Source: Streptomyces sp. WMMB303
GTDB lineage: Bacteria > Actinomycetota > Actinomycetes > Streptomycetales > Streptomycetaceae
Assembly (NCBI RefSeq): GCF_029351045.1
Contig: NZ_JARKIN010000001.1
Coordinates: 4,142,501-4,206,500 of the forward strand
Direction of reading: 5' to 3'
Length of the DNA stretch: 64,000 nucleotides
The notes beneath the pieces were generated by a model. The model saw only the letters and a list, made by a program, of their open reading frames with translations, made no database searches and was not told the origin of the DNA. Both the position numbers and the translations under genes were made by a program. Below, in pieces: positions 17,624-26,389 of this stretch. Within the stretch, counting starts at the first letter, position 1. Every line of letters starts with the position of its first letter.

Positions 17624-18208
17624 TCAGTCGCTCTCGTCCGGCTCGGCGGCGGTGTAGCCGACCGGCACCTGTTCGAGGGCGCTGAGCTTCCACCCCTCGC
17701 CGGTGCGGGTGAGCTCGCCCCGCATCCGGGTCTGCTTGGTGGCGGGTTTCTCGTCGGGTGCCTTGACCGTGGTGCGGACGGCGATGAGCATTCCGGCCCG
17801 TCCCGCGCGCTCGTCCAGCTCCGCCACGGCGCTGGAGAGGATGCGGGCCGAGGTGACGGTCTTGGCCTCGCGGATCTGCTTCTCGAACTCCTCGCGGCCC
17901 TTCTTGAGCTGGCCGCGCAGCTCGCCGGTGGTCGACTGCTCCCAGGAGTCCAGCCCGCTCTCCAGCTTGCGGTGGTCGAGCGTGTTGAGGTTCTGCACCG
18001 CCTGCTCGCCCGCCGCGCGCACCTCGTCGCGTGTGGCGGCGTAATCGAGCGTGTCGTCGTGCGCGGCGCCGTACCAGGAGAAGCCCGTCCAGGCCGCACA
18101 GGACAGTGCCACCACCATCAGGGCCACGGCAGCCACCCGCACCGGCCCGCCCGCCGGGGACCACCGGGTGCGCTGCCCCTCCCCATCCGCCTGTGTCGCC
18201 TCTGCCAC
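17624..18208 (-). CDS. Mce-associated membrane protein (subtype A, copy 2)
   Basis: 194 residues from GTG at 18208, preceded by GGAAGGAGAGG. One N-terminal membrane helix (VAAVALMVVALSCAAWTGF) leads to an extracytoplasmic helical/NTF2-like domain with AATRDEVRAAGEQAVQNLNT and an ending EGWKLSALEQVPVG. It is homologous to the gene at 18869, from which it probably arose by duplication of a two-gene cassette. Part of the mce operon, 21 bases ahead of the next Mas gene. Confidence 0.8.
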   Translation of the reverse strand: MAEATQADGEGQRTRWSPAGGPVRVAAVALMVVALSCAAWTGFSWYGAAHDDTLDYAATRDEVRAAGEQAVQNLNTLDHRKLESGLDSWEQSTTGELRGQLKKGREEFEKQIREAKTVTSARILSSAVAELDERAGRAGMLIAVRTTVKAPDEKPATKQTRMRGELTRTGEGWKLSALEQVPVGYTAAEPDESD

Positions 18209-18276
18209 GTCTCGCCTCTCCTTCCTCTTCCCGTTTCCCTGCTGCCGCAAGGGTGCTCCGCGATCCGCGTCCGCCC

Positions 18277-18867
18277 TCAGCGCGCCGTGATGCCGACGAT
18301 CCGCCAGTCGCCGTGCTGCCGCCGGGCCGAGACGGAGAGCTGGGCGCCGGCGTGCGCGGGGTCGCGGCCCGCGCGGTGTGTGGTCTGGTCGAGGAAGACG
18401 AGGAGGTGGGCGCGGTCACCGTGCAACCGGGTCACCCCCACGCTCACCACGCGGGTGGCGAGGGTCAGCTTCTGCTTTCCCGCGCGCTTTCGGACCTGGC
18501 CGAACAGCGACTCGTACTGCTGCGCCGCCTTTCCCGCCAGCACCTCGTCGGCCGCCTTCTCCGTTCCCGACAGGCCCTCGGGGGTGTAGGAGAAGACGCG
18601 TGCGAGCGCGTCCTGGACCTCACCGGAGACCCTGCTGGTCGCCGCCCGGTCGGTGAGGGCCGCGTTCCGTGCGGCCGGACCGCCCGTCAGCTCGGCCGCC
18701 CGCACCAGGAATCCGGTCCCGGCGGCGAGTGCCGCCACGAGCACCAGCACCGCGCACCAGCGGGCCCGGCGCCGGGCCAGCAGGTCCGGCAGCCAGGCGG
18801 CGGCCCGGAGCGTGGATGCCCGGCGTCCTGCCCCGGCGCTCTCCCCTGTTCCACGTCTCCAGCGCAT
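18277..18867 (-). CDS. Mce-associated membrane protein (subtype B, copy 1)
   Basis: 196 residues. A basic N-terminus and one membrane helix (WCAVLVLVAALAAGTGFLV) precede an extracytoplasmic domain with RNAALTDRAATSRVSGEV, VFSYTPEGL and a terminal HGDWRIVGITAR, the NTF2-like Mas ending. GGGGAGGGGAGC forms the ribosome site. The start lies one base after the preceding gene's stop, so the two are tightly coupled. Paralogue of the gene at 16622. Confidence 0.8.
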   Translation of the reverse strand: MRWRRGTGESAGAGRRASTLRAAAWLPDLLARRRARWCAVLVLVAALAAGTGFLVRAAELTGGPAARNAALTDRAATSRVSGEVQDALARVFSYTPEGLSGTEKAADEVLAGKAAQQYESLFGQVRKRAGKQKLTLATRVVSVGVTRLHGDRAHLLVFLDQTTHRAGRDPAHAGAQLSVSARRQHGDWRIVGITAR

Positions 18868-18868
18868 C

Positions 18869-19477
18869 TCAGCTCCCCTCCCCCACGGCGACCGGCGTCA
18901 CCGAGGTGAGCTTCCAGCCCTGTTCCGTCCGTTCGAGCCCCGCCTGCATCCGTTTGCGGTCCGTCGCGGGGGTGCCGGAGCGGGTGGTGGTGCGGATCCG
19001 CAGCGTCGCGATGAGCGTCGCGGTACCCGCCGTGTCGTCCAGACCGGTCAGGGCCGCGTCGGTGACTTCGGCCCGGGCCGTGCTGCCGCGCTCCCGCAGG
19101 GCCTTCGCGTTCTTCTTCTCCGAACGGCGGAGCTCGTCGCGCAAGGGGCCGGTGGCGGCCCGGCGCCACTCGCGCAGATCGACCTCGATGTGCGCGGTGT
19201 CGACCGAGTTGAGGGTGGCCAGATGGGCGCGGCCTGCCGCCAGGGCCCGATCGCGGGCACGGGAGTAGGCGAGGTCGTCGTCGGTGTGCGCCCGCCAGTA
19301 GATCCACCCGGAGGACGCGCCGAAGAGCAGCGCCGCGACCAGGAGCGCGGCCAGCCAGACCGGTCCCCGCCCGGCGGGGCCGACCGGGCGGTCCGCTTCC
19401 CCGGCCGCTTCCCCGGCCGCGTCTTCAGCCGCATCCGGTCGGCGGGTGGTCTCCTCTTCGCTCACCTCGGTCGTCAT
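18869..19477 (-). CDS. Mce-associated membrane protein (subtype A, copy 1)
   Basis: 202 residues. An acidic cytoplasmic N-terminus (about 40 residues) and one membrane helix (VWLAALLVAALLFGASSGWI) are followed by a helical and NTF2-like extracytoplasmic domain with RARDRALAAGRAHLATLNS and an ending EQGWKLTSVTPVAVG. The start overlaps the MceF stop by four bases (ATGA). Paralogue of the gene at 17624. Mas proteins are known accessory components of mycobacterial Mce transporters. Confidence 0.82.
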   Translation of the reverse strand: MTTEVSEEETTRRPDAAEDAAGEAAGEADRPVGPAGRGPVWLAALLVAALLFGASSGWIYWRAHTDDDLAYSRARDRALAAGRAHLATLNSVDTAHIEVDLREWRRAATGPLRDELRRSEKKNAKALRERGSTARAEVTDAALTGLDDTAGTATLIATLRIRTTTRSGTPATDRKRMQAGLERTEQGWKLTSVTPVAVGEGS

Positions 19478-20706
19478 CGCGCCTCCTTCAGCCCGAGCAG
19501 GCCGGCCATGTCGCGGGGCCCCGGGTCGCCCTCACCGACGGGGGCGGTGGCGGCGCCGGCGGCGTACGCATGCGGACGGGCCGGTTCGGGCAGCGGCCCC
19601 CCGGTGGGTGCGTTGGCCGAGCCGCGGACGTTCTTGCCGCTGGAGGGCGGGGAGGCACAGTGGGCACGGTCGTTGAGGGGCGGTGCCTCCCCCGTCTCCA
19701 GCCCGCTCCGGTAGGGGGTGTCGCCGTAGCCTGCCGTGCAGGGCAGCGGGTCGAAGAAGGCCAGGGCCATGCTGAAGGACGCGCCGTCGCGGGTGACGGC
19801 CGTGGATCCGGCGGCCGCCACCCGGGGCAGCTTGACGAGCAGTTCCTCCAGACCGCGCGCCCGGGTGACGGTCAGTTCGGCGGTCGTGGTGAGGTTGGCG
19901 AGCAGCACGCTGAGGCTGGGGTCGAGGTCCCGCAGCAGGCCGGTCACCTGGGTGGCGGCGCCCGGCGTCGCGGTGATGAGCCGGCGCAGGTCGGGGTCGG
20001 ACTTCTTGAGCTGTCCGAGCAGTTCCTCGGCGCCGTCGGCGAAGTCGCGCAGGGCGCGGCCCTCCTCGCGCTGGGTGCGCAGCACGGTCGTCGAGTCGAC
20101 GATGAGTCCGGTGGTCTCGGGCGCCGCGGCGTCGGCGGCGTCCAGGAACTCGCTGCCGGTGTCGAGCAGGACCTCCAGATCGTCGCCCCGCCCCTCGAAG
20201 GTCTCGCCCAGTTCGTCGACGACGGTGCGCAGGGAGCTGCGCGGCAGGTTGGCGACGAGGTTGTCCACGCTGGCCAGCACCTTGGTGGGAGGTGCCGGCA
20301 CGGTCGTGTCGGGCTGCCGGATGACGGATCCCTCGTGCAGGAAGGGGCCCTCGCCCGTGTCGGGCCGCAGGTCGAGGTACTGCTCCCCGACCGCGGAGAG
20401 GTTGGCGACGTGCGCCGTGAGACCGGCGGGGATCCGTGGAGCCGACTTTCTGATCTTCAGTTCGGCGGAGACCCCGCTGTCGGTCAGGTCGAGGTCGCCC
20501 ACCCGGCCGACGGAGACCCCGCGGTAGGTGACGTCGGCGTGCTCGTAGAGGCCACCGGTGCGGGCCAGTTCGACGCGGACGGTGAAGTAGTCGCGGAGGC
20601 CCACATACCGGCCCACGTCCGCGTAGCGCACTCCGATGACGCCGAGTACGAGCGCGGCGAGCGCCAGGAAGGCGATGTTCTTCAGGACGGTGGCGCGGGT
20701 CAGCAT
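19474..20706 (-). CDS. mceF: MCE-family protein, MceF position
   Basis: 410 residues. One N-terminal anchor helix (NIAFLALAALVLGVIGV) precedes the MCE domain (about 38-115) with GLYEHADVTYRGVSVGRV and SAVGEQYLDL, then a long helical region that would form the periplasmic tube. The C-terminal FFDPLPCTAGYG matches MceF proteins, and a low-complexity tail follows. It is the last of six mce genes and overlaps MceE by one base (TGATG) and the first Mas gene by four. Function is by analogy with lipid-carrying Mce hexamers. Confidence 0.9.
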   Translation of the reverse strand: MLTRATVLKNIAFLALAALVLGVIGVRYADVGRYVGLRDYFTVRVELARTGGLYEHADVTYRGVSVGRVGDLDLTDSGVSAELKIRKSAPRIPAGLTAHVANLSAVGEQYLDLRPDTGEGPFLHEGSVIRQPDTTVPAPPTKVLASVDNLVANLPRSSLRTVVDELGETFEGRGDDLEVLLDTGSEFLDAADAAAPETTGLIVDSTTVLRTQREEGRALRDFADGAEELLGQLKKSDPDLRRLITATPGAATQVTGLLRDLDPSLSVLLANLTTTAELTVTRARGLEELLVKLPRVAAAGSTAVTRDGASFSMALAFFDPLPCTAGYGDTPYRSGLETGEAPPLNDRAHCASPPSSGKNVRGSANAPTGGPLPEPARPHAYAAGAATAPVGEGDPGPRDMAGLLGLKEAR

Positions 20707-21893
20707 CAGCCCTCACTCCCGGTGGCGGTGACGGCGGGGAGCGGGAGCGGCGCCGCGCCGTCGCCCCCGGCGGCGCCCGGGTCCTGCGGGATGGGCTCCT
20801 CCTCCAGCGGTGGGGTCAGCGTGGTGCCGGGCGGCGCGGCCACGTTCAGGTACAGGTTGAGGTAGTCGCCCTTGACGCCGCGCAGCACCTCGTCGGTGAA
20901 CGGGTAGGTGAACAGCACCTGGAGGGAGTCGGGCAGGTCCTGGCCGGAGTCGGCGAGGCGCCGCAGCGTGGGCGCGAGTTCCTTGAGATCGGCGACGATG
21001 TCGTCCTTGCTGCGGTCGACGGTGTCCACGGCGACCTCGGAGAGGGTGTCGAGGGAGCGCAGCATCGTCATGAGCTGGCCCCGCTGGTCCTCCAGCGTCG
21101 TCAGGCCCGGGCTGACGTCGGTCAGTACGGTGCCGATGCTCTTCTTCCGGGCGGCGAGGGTCGCCGAGAGCCGGTTGACGCCGTCCAGGGCCCGGGTGAT
21201 GTCGCCCTTGTGCCGGTCGAGGTTCCCCACCAGCTTGTCGACGCGGCCGAGCACGGATCGGACCTCCTCCTCATTGCCTTCCAGGGCCTTGTTCAGTTCG
21301 GTGGTGATGGTCTTGAGCTGGTTGACGCCGCCCCCGTTGAGCAGCATCGACAGCGCGCCGAGTACCTCTTCGACCTCGGGGTTGCGGTTGGTGCGGGAGA
21401 GCGGGATGCGGGTGTCCCGGCCCGAGCCGTGCGCCGCGGCCGGTCGGGCCGCCGCGGGGGACGTGGTGTCCTTCTCCTGCGGCGGGGCGAGGAGTTGCAC
21501 GTACTTCTCGCCGAGCAGGCTGGACTGCTCGATGCGCGCGTACGGCGTGCCGGGGAGCCGGACGTCTCCGTTGATCCGCATGGTGACCTCGGCCGTCCAG
21601 CCCTTCCCGGAGAGGGAGATGTCGGTGACCTTCCCGACGGTGACGTCGTTGACCTTGACCGCGGACTGCGGGACCAGGCTGAGCACGTCGCCGAACTCGG
21701 CGGTGACCTCGTAGGGGTGGTCGCCCAGATCGGCGCCGCCGGGCAGCGGCAGGTCCTCGATTCCGGTGAAGCGCGGCAGGTCGACCCCGCCGCCCAGCAG
21801 GGTGAGGCCGAGGGCCGCGGCGACGGCGGCCGCGGTGACGCCGGTGCCGACGCGTGCGGCTCGGGAGCCGCTCCTGCCGCGGACGGGGCTCAT
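20706..21893 (-). CDS. mceE: MCE-family protein, MceE position
   Basis: 395 residues. The MCE domain (about 58-130) includes SAVKVNDVTVGKV and EQSSLLGEKYVQL. DLPLPGG before it and TYPFTDEVLRGVKGDYLNL near the end are MceE hallmarks. MceE proteins are usually lipoproteins, but the expected lipobox region reads LTLLGGGVDLP with no cysteine, so this one should be anchored by an uncleaved signal helix. Start and stop overlap neighbours by four and one bases. Confidence 0.9.
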   Translation of the reverse strand: MSPVRGRSGSRAARVGTGVTAAAVAAALGLTLLGGGVDLPRFTGIEDLPLPGGADLGDHPYEVTAEFGDVLSLVPQSAVKVNDVTVGKVTDISLSGKGWTAEVTMRINGDVRLPGTPYARIEQSSLLGEKYVQLLAPPQEKDTTSPAAARPAAAHGSGRDTRIPLSRTNRNPEVEEVLGALSMLLNGGGVNQLKTITTELNKALEGNEEEVRSVLGRVDKLVGNLDRHKGDITRALDGVNRLSATLAARKKSIGTVLTDVSPGLTTLEDQRGQLMTMLRSLDTLSEVAVDTVDRSKDDIVADLKELAPTLRRLADSGQDLPDSLQVLFTYPFTDEVLRGVKGDYLNLYLNVAAPPGTTLTPPLEEEPIPQDPGAAGGDGAAPLPLPAVTATGSEG

Positions 21894-23053
21894 TCGCCGG
21901 CCTCCTCACCGGCGGCGTCCCGCCGTTCGCCGTCGGGGGTGCCGTAGACGGTGCCGGTCGGTGGCAGTGGCACGGCGGGCAGGGCCTCGCGCTCCTCGGG
22001 CGTGACGGGCACCAGTCCGGCGGTTCCGCCGGAGGCCGCCCCGGCGGCCGGGGTGAGGGGCCCGCCGATGCTGATCTCGTTGATGTCGGCGCGGTTGTCG
22101 AGGGTGCCCCGGCTCGGGTTGTAGGCCCGCAGGAAGTTGTCCGCGGCCAGCGGCGCGGTGTCGAGTGCCTCGGCGAGGGAGGCACGCTGCTCGACGAGGG
22201 TGCGGGTGATCGGCGCGAGTTTCTTGACGTTCTTCTTCAGATCGCCGCGGTTGTCCTTGATGAACTTCTTCACCTTGCCCAGTGCCGTGCCGAGTTGGGA
22301 CAGCGCCTGGGCGAGGTTCTCCTTGTCCTCGGCGAGGAAGGTGGTGACGTCGCCCAACTGGCGTTCCGCCTGGCGCACCCGCTTGTCGTTGCGCTTGAGC
22401 ATGGAGGTGAAGGACTTCAGGTAGCTGACGGTGCTGAAGAGGTCGCCGCTGTTCCCGTTGAGGGTCTTGGCGGCCTTGCCGAACTCCTCGACGGATGTGC
22501 CGAGCGCCTTCCCGTTGCCGTCCAGGTTCTCCGCGCCGACCGTGAGGAGAGCGGAGAGGGCGCCGTCGGAGTTGGCGCCTTCGGGCCCGAGCGCGTCGCT
22601 GAGTTCGGTGATGCTCGCGTACAGCTCGTCGACTTCCAGCGGTACGGAGTTGCGGCCCGAGGGCAGGACCGCGGCGTCCGCGAGCCGGGGCCCCTTCGTG
22701 TAGGCGGGGGTGAGCTGCACGTAGCGGTCGGAGACCAGGCTGGGTGCGATGACGACAGCGCGCGCGTCGGCGGGCAGCCGCACGCCCTCGTCCACGAGGA
22801 GGGTGACCTCGACCCGCTTTCCGTGCGGCTCGACCGCCTCGACCCGTCCGACGCGTACGCCCAGCACCCGCAGGTCGGAGCCCTCGTAGACGCCCACGGC
22901 CCGGTCGAACCAGGCGGTGACGCGCATGCCGTGCGAACCGCCGAGCACGGTCGCCCCGGCTGCCGCGACGCCGATCAGCAGGGTGAGGACGGTCCCCAGC
23001 ACGAGTGTGCGGGCCCGCAGCGGGCGGCCGCCGGTGGTGGTCGAAGCGCGCAT
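21890..23053 (-). CDS. mceD: MCE-family protein, MceD position
   Basis: 387 residues from ATG at 23053, which overlaps the MceC stop by one base. Anchor helix (TLVLGTVLTLLIGVAAAGATV), MCE domain (about 45-120) with GSDLRVLGVRVGRV and SLVSDRYVQL, then a long helical segment. The C-terminal ADNFLRAYNPSRGTLDNRA is characteristic of MceD. The tail is Pro/Glu/Gly-rich. Expected to be one of six subunits of the periplasmic lipid tunnel. Confidence 0.9.
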   Translation of the reverse strand: MRASTTTGGRPLRARTLVLGTVLTLLIGVAAAGATVLGGSHGMRVTAWFDRAVGVYEGSDLRVLGVRVGRVEAVEPHGKRVEVTLLVDEGVRLPADARAVVIAPSLVSDRYVQLTPAYTKGPRLADAAVLPSGRNSVPLEVDELYASITELSDALGPEGANSDGALSALLTVGAENLDGNGKALGTSVEEFGKAAKTLNGNSGDLFSTVSYLKSFTSMLKRNDKRVRQAERQLGDVTTFLAEDKENLAQALSQLGTALGKVKKFIKDNRGDLKKNVKKLAPITRTLVEQRASLAEALDTAPLAADNFLRAYNPSRGTLDNRADINEISIGGPLTPAAGAASGGTAGLVPVTPEEREALPAVPLPPTGTVYGTPDGERRDAAGEEAGE

Positions 23054-24099
23054 CAGCTCTTGCCTCCCGGTTTCGGCGGCCGGCAGTCGTTCTCGGGCGG
23101 GGTACCGGGAGGCAGGTACCGTGCGGGGACGAGGCCGCACAGATAGCTGTCGAACCAGTGGCCGTTGCCGAGGGTGTTGCCGATGAGGCGGTAGTAGGGG
23201 CCCGCGACCTTCAGCGCCGCGTCCAGCCGGTTGCGGTTCTTGTGCAGGACGTCGGTGACCCGGTCCAGGGCGCGCAGGGTGGGGCCCAGTTGCTTGTTGT
23301 TGTCGTCGACCAGTCCGGTCAGTTCGGTTCCCAGGTCGCGGGTTCCGGTGAAGAGCCGGTGGATGGCGGAGCGGCGGGCGCGGACCTCGGCCAGCAGTTG
23401 GTTGCCGTCCCGCAGCAGCGTGCTGAAGTCCGCGCGCCGCTGTTTGAGGGTGCGGGTCAGCTTCTTGCTGCCGCGCAGCAGTTGGGCGAGTTCGGTGTCC
23501 CGCGACGAGATGGTGCGGGAGAGCGCGGAGAGCCCCTTGGCGGCGCCGCGTACGTCCTCGGGGGTGTTCTCGAAGGTGTCGGAGACGGCCTGGAAGCTCT
23601 TGGCGAGTTTCTCGGAGTCGATCTCCTCGAAGGTGCGGCCCAGCCCGGTGAACGCCTGGGTGACGTCGTAGGGGGAGGTGGTACGGCTGGTGGGGATGCG
23701 CCGGGCGGGGTCCTGGCGGCCGCTGCCGAGCGGATCGAGGGCCAGGAACTTCTCCCCGAGCAGGGTGCGGATACTGATGGCGGCACGGCTGGCGTTGCCC
23801 ACCCAGGTGTCCTCGACCTCGAATTCGACGGCGACTTCGGCGCCGTCGAGCACGACGGCGGAGACCTCACCGACCTTGACGCCGGCGACCCGTACCTCGT
23901 TGCCGGCCCGCAGCCCGGCCGCCTCGGTGAACTCGGCGGTGTAGGTGGTCCCGCCACCGATGAGGGGCAGGTCGTCGACGCGGTAGACGGCGGTGCCCAG
24001 CAGGGCGAGGAACAGGAACCCGACCAGGCAGACGGCGATCGGGTTGCGCTGCGACATCGGCTTGAGGCGGGGCACCCCGCGTCCCGTGCGGCCGCTCAT
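23053..24099 (-). CDS. mceC: MCE-family protein, MceC position
   Basis: 348 residues. ATG at 24099 overlaps the MceB stop by four bases, which decides the start over longer in-frame codons. Anchor helix (IAVCLVGFLFLALLGTAVY), MCE domain (about 50-120) with GLRAGNEVRVAGVKVGEV and RTLLGEKFLALDP, and a helical region with many regularly spaced Leu/Arg residues. The ending HWFDSYLCGLVPARYLPPG gives the WFxxYLC motif shared by MceB and MceC. Confidence 0.9.
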   Translation of the reverse strand: MSGRTGRGVPRLKPMSQRNPIAVCLVGFLFLALLGTAVYRVDDLPLIGGGTTYTAEFTEAAGLRAGNEVRVAGVKVGEVSAVVLDGAEVAVEFEVEDTWVGNASRAAISIRTLLGEKFLALDPLGSGRQDPARRIPTSRTTSPYDVTQAFTGLGRTFEEIDSEKLAKSFQAVSDTFENTPEDVRGAAKGLSALSRTISSRDTELAQLLRGSKKLTRTLKQRRADFSTLLRDGNQLLAEVRARRSAIHRLFTGTRDLGTELTGLVDDNNKQLGPTLRALDRVTDVLHKNRNRLDAALKVAGPYYRLIGNTLGNGHWFDSYLCGLVPARYLPPGTPPENDCRPPKPGGKS

Positions 24100-25127
24100 G
24101 ACCGGCACCTCGGCTGGGTGACGGCGATGCCGGTGGGTGGTTCGCTGCCGTCGGCCATGGTCAGTCCGCTCGTCCTCGCTTCGCACAGGTAGGTGTTGAA
24201 CCAGGAGCCGTAGGACGCGAGCCGCGCGAGCGTCCTCATCTTCTTCGGCGAGGTGCGCAGGAACGACTCGAACTGGGGGGTCCCTTTGTCGAGTTGTTCG
24301 GAGAGCCGGCCCAACTGGCGGATGTCCTTCTTCAGCGGCGCCCGGCCGTCCTCCAGCAGTCCGGCCGTGGTGGTGGCCAGCCCGCCCATGGCGGTGACCG
24401 CGTCGCCCAGCGGTTCGCGGTCCTCGGCGAAGCCCGACACCAGGTCGCGCAGGCTGGTGATGAGCTCGTTGAAGCCCTTCTCCCTGGTGTTGACCGTCTT
24501 GAGTACCGAGTTCAGGTTCTTGATCAGGGAGCCGATGACCTTGTCGCGCCGGGCGAGCGTGGTGGTCAGTGAGCTGATGTGGCCGACCAGCGAGGTGACG
24601 GTGCCGCCCTCGCCCTGGAGGACGCTGATGATCTCTCCGGCGAGCTGGTTGGTGTCCTCGGGCGAGAGCCCCTGGAAGAGCGGCTTGAACCCGTTGAAGA
24701 GCTGGGTGAGGTCGAGCGCCGGTGTGGTGCGGCTGAGCGGAATGGTGCCGCCCGCGGCCAGGGTGCGCCCGACGATTCCGCTGCCGCGCTTCAGGTCCAC
24801 GTACCGCTGCCCGACCATGTTGAGGTACTTCACCGAGGCGTGTGCCGAGGCGGGCAGGGCACGGCCTTTCTGCACGGAGAACCGCACTTCGGCGACCCGG
24901 TGGTCGACGACGCCGATCTCCTCGACCCTGCCCACCCGCACCCCGGCGATCCGTACGCTGTCGCCCTCGACCAGGCCGGTCACATCGGTGAACCGGGCAC
25001 GGTAGGAGTCGGTCTCGCCCACCCCCGTGTCGGAGATGCTGAGTGCGAGCACGGCGGTGGCGAGGGAGGTCACCAGGATGAAGACGAGCGATTTGACGAG
25101 CGGCCCGGCGAGTGAGGCGCGTTTCAC
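24096..25127 (-). CDS. mceB: MCE-family protein, MceB position
   Basis: 343 residues. Anchor helix (VKSLVFILVTSLATAVLAL), MCE domain (about 40-115) with GLVEGDSVRIAGVRVGRV and YLNMVGQRYVDL, and a long helical region. YGSWFNTYLCEA and a final Cys (PRCRS) match MceB. The start overlaps the MceA stop by four bases. Confidence 0.9.
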   Translation of the reverse strand: MKRASLAGPLVKSLVFILVTSLATAVLALSISDTGVGETDSYRARFTDVTGLVEGDSVRIAGVRVGRVEEIGVVDHRVAEVRFSVQKGRALPASAHASVKYLNMVGQRYVDLKRGSGIVGRTLAAGGTIPLSRTTPALDLTQLFNGFKPLFQGLSPEDTNQLAGEIISVLQGEGGTVTSLVGHISSLTTTLARRDKVIGSLIKNLNSVLKTVNTREKGFNELITSLRDLVSGFAEDREPLGDAVTAMGGLATTTAGLLEDGRAPLKKDIRQLGRLSEQLDKGTPQFESFLRTSPKKMRTLARLASYGSWFNTYLCEARTSGLTMADGSEPPTGIAVTQPRCRS

Positions 25128-26389
25128 TTGAGTCTCACCTCCGTACCGCGCAGGGTCGGCCCGACCAGGACGCTGCTCCAGTCCGGCAGGTTCTTCGACG
25201 GCGCCAGCACCTCGTTGATGAGCTGGTTCTCCTGTGGTGAGTTGGGCATCCCGGTTCCGCCCCGGGCATCGGCGATGGTGGCGCCCTCACCGGCCGGTCC
25301 GGTGCGCTTCTCCCCGGCGGCCGTACCGTCCGCCGGGCCGAGGTAGGGGGCCGAGTAGCAGCGGGGGCCCCGCCCGGCCTCTCCGCCGTAGGCGGGGGCG
25401 TCCTCGCCTGGCCGGTAGGCGCCGCGGGAGCGGGTGACTTCCAGGTCGACGTGCAGCCCCGGGCGGTCGCTGCCCTTGCCCAGCGCCTGGTCCATCACAG
25501 GCACGAAGTTGGCGAGGGTGCGCAGCGTGCAGGGGAAGGACGGGGACCGGGCGGCCAGGATCCGCAGCGTGGGACGACTCGCTCCGGCGAGCCGGATGAT
25601 GTTCTCCCGGTTCGCCCGCAGGAACCCGGTCAGTTCACGGGCGGTGCCGGTGGTGGTGCCGTATGCGGTGGCCAGGTCGTCGGCCTTCTCCACCAGGGTG
25701 CTGCTGGTGGTGGCGAAGTCGGAGAGCGCGTCGAGAATCCCGGGCGCGGTGTCGGCGTACAGGTGGCTGACCTTCACCAGTTCCTTGACGTCCTGGTTGA
25801 GGGCCGGGAGGTGGGGGTTGAGCTTCTTCAGGTAGCGGTCCAGCGCGACGAGGTTGTCCCCGAGCTCGGTGCCGCGGCCCTCCAGCGCCTGGGAGACGGC
25901 GGTGAGGGTGGCCGCGAGCTTCTGCGGCTGCACGGCGGTGAGGGTGGGCAGCAGGTGGTCCAGCACCTGCTCCAGTTCGATGGCGTTGCGGCTGCGGTCC
26001 TGCGGGACGGTGGCTCCGGCCGCGATCGGCCGGGGGGCCGGGTCCCGGGGCGGGACGAGGGCCACGTAGCGCTGTCCGAAGACGGTGGTGGGCAGCATCT
26101 GGGCGCGTACGTCGGCGGGGATGTGCGCGAGCTTGTCCGGCTGCAGCGCGACCCGCAGCCGGGCGCCCTTGCCGTCGGAGGTGATCTCCCGCACCTGCCC
26201 GACGACCACGCCGCGCAGCTTCACATCGGTGTTGACGTGCATCTCGTGGCCCGCGTGCGAGGTCTCCACGGTGATCTCGGCCGCGTCGGTGAACTGCTTG
26301 TCGTAGACGGCCACCGAGAGCCAGATCAGCAGCGCGGGGACGAGCAGCAGGGCCACCCCTGCCAGTCTGCGGCGCGGTGCGGCGCTCAT
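25124..26389 (-). CDS. mceA: MCE-family protein, MceA position
   Basis: 421 residues. ATG at 26389 overlaps the YrbE permease stop (ATGA), which rules out the much longer open frame that extends upstream. Anchor helix (LAGVALLLVPALLIWLSVAVY), MCE domain (about 38-115) with DVKLRGVVVGQVREI and TTVFGQRYVAL, helical region, then the MceA hallmark SPSFPCTLRTLANFVP and CYSAPYLGPADG, with a low-complexity end. First of six mce genes. Confidence 0.9.
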   Translation of the reverse strand: MSAAPRRRLAGVALLLVPALLIWLSVAVYDKQFTDAAEITVETSHAGHEMHVNTDVKLRGVVVGQVREITSDGKGARLRVALQPDKLAHIPADVRAQMLPTTVFGQRYVALVPPRDPAPRPIAAGATVPQDRSRNAIELEQVLDHLLPTLTAVQPQKLAATLTAVSQALEGRGTELGDNLVALDRYLKKLNPHLPALNQDVKELVKVSHLYADTAPGILDALSDFATTSSTLVEKADDLATAYGTTTGTARELTGFLRANRENIIRLAGASRPTLRILAARSPSFPCTLRTLANFVPVMDQALGKGSDRPGLHVDLEVTRSRGAYRPGEDAPAYGGEAGRGPRCYSAPYLGPADGTAAGEKRTGPAGEGATIADARGGTGMPNSPQENQLINEVLAPSKNLPDWSSVLVGPTLRGTEVRLK

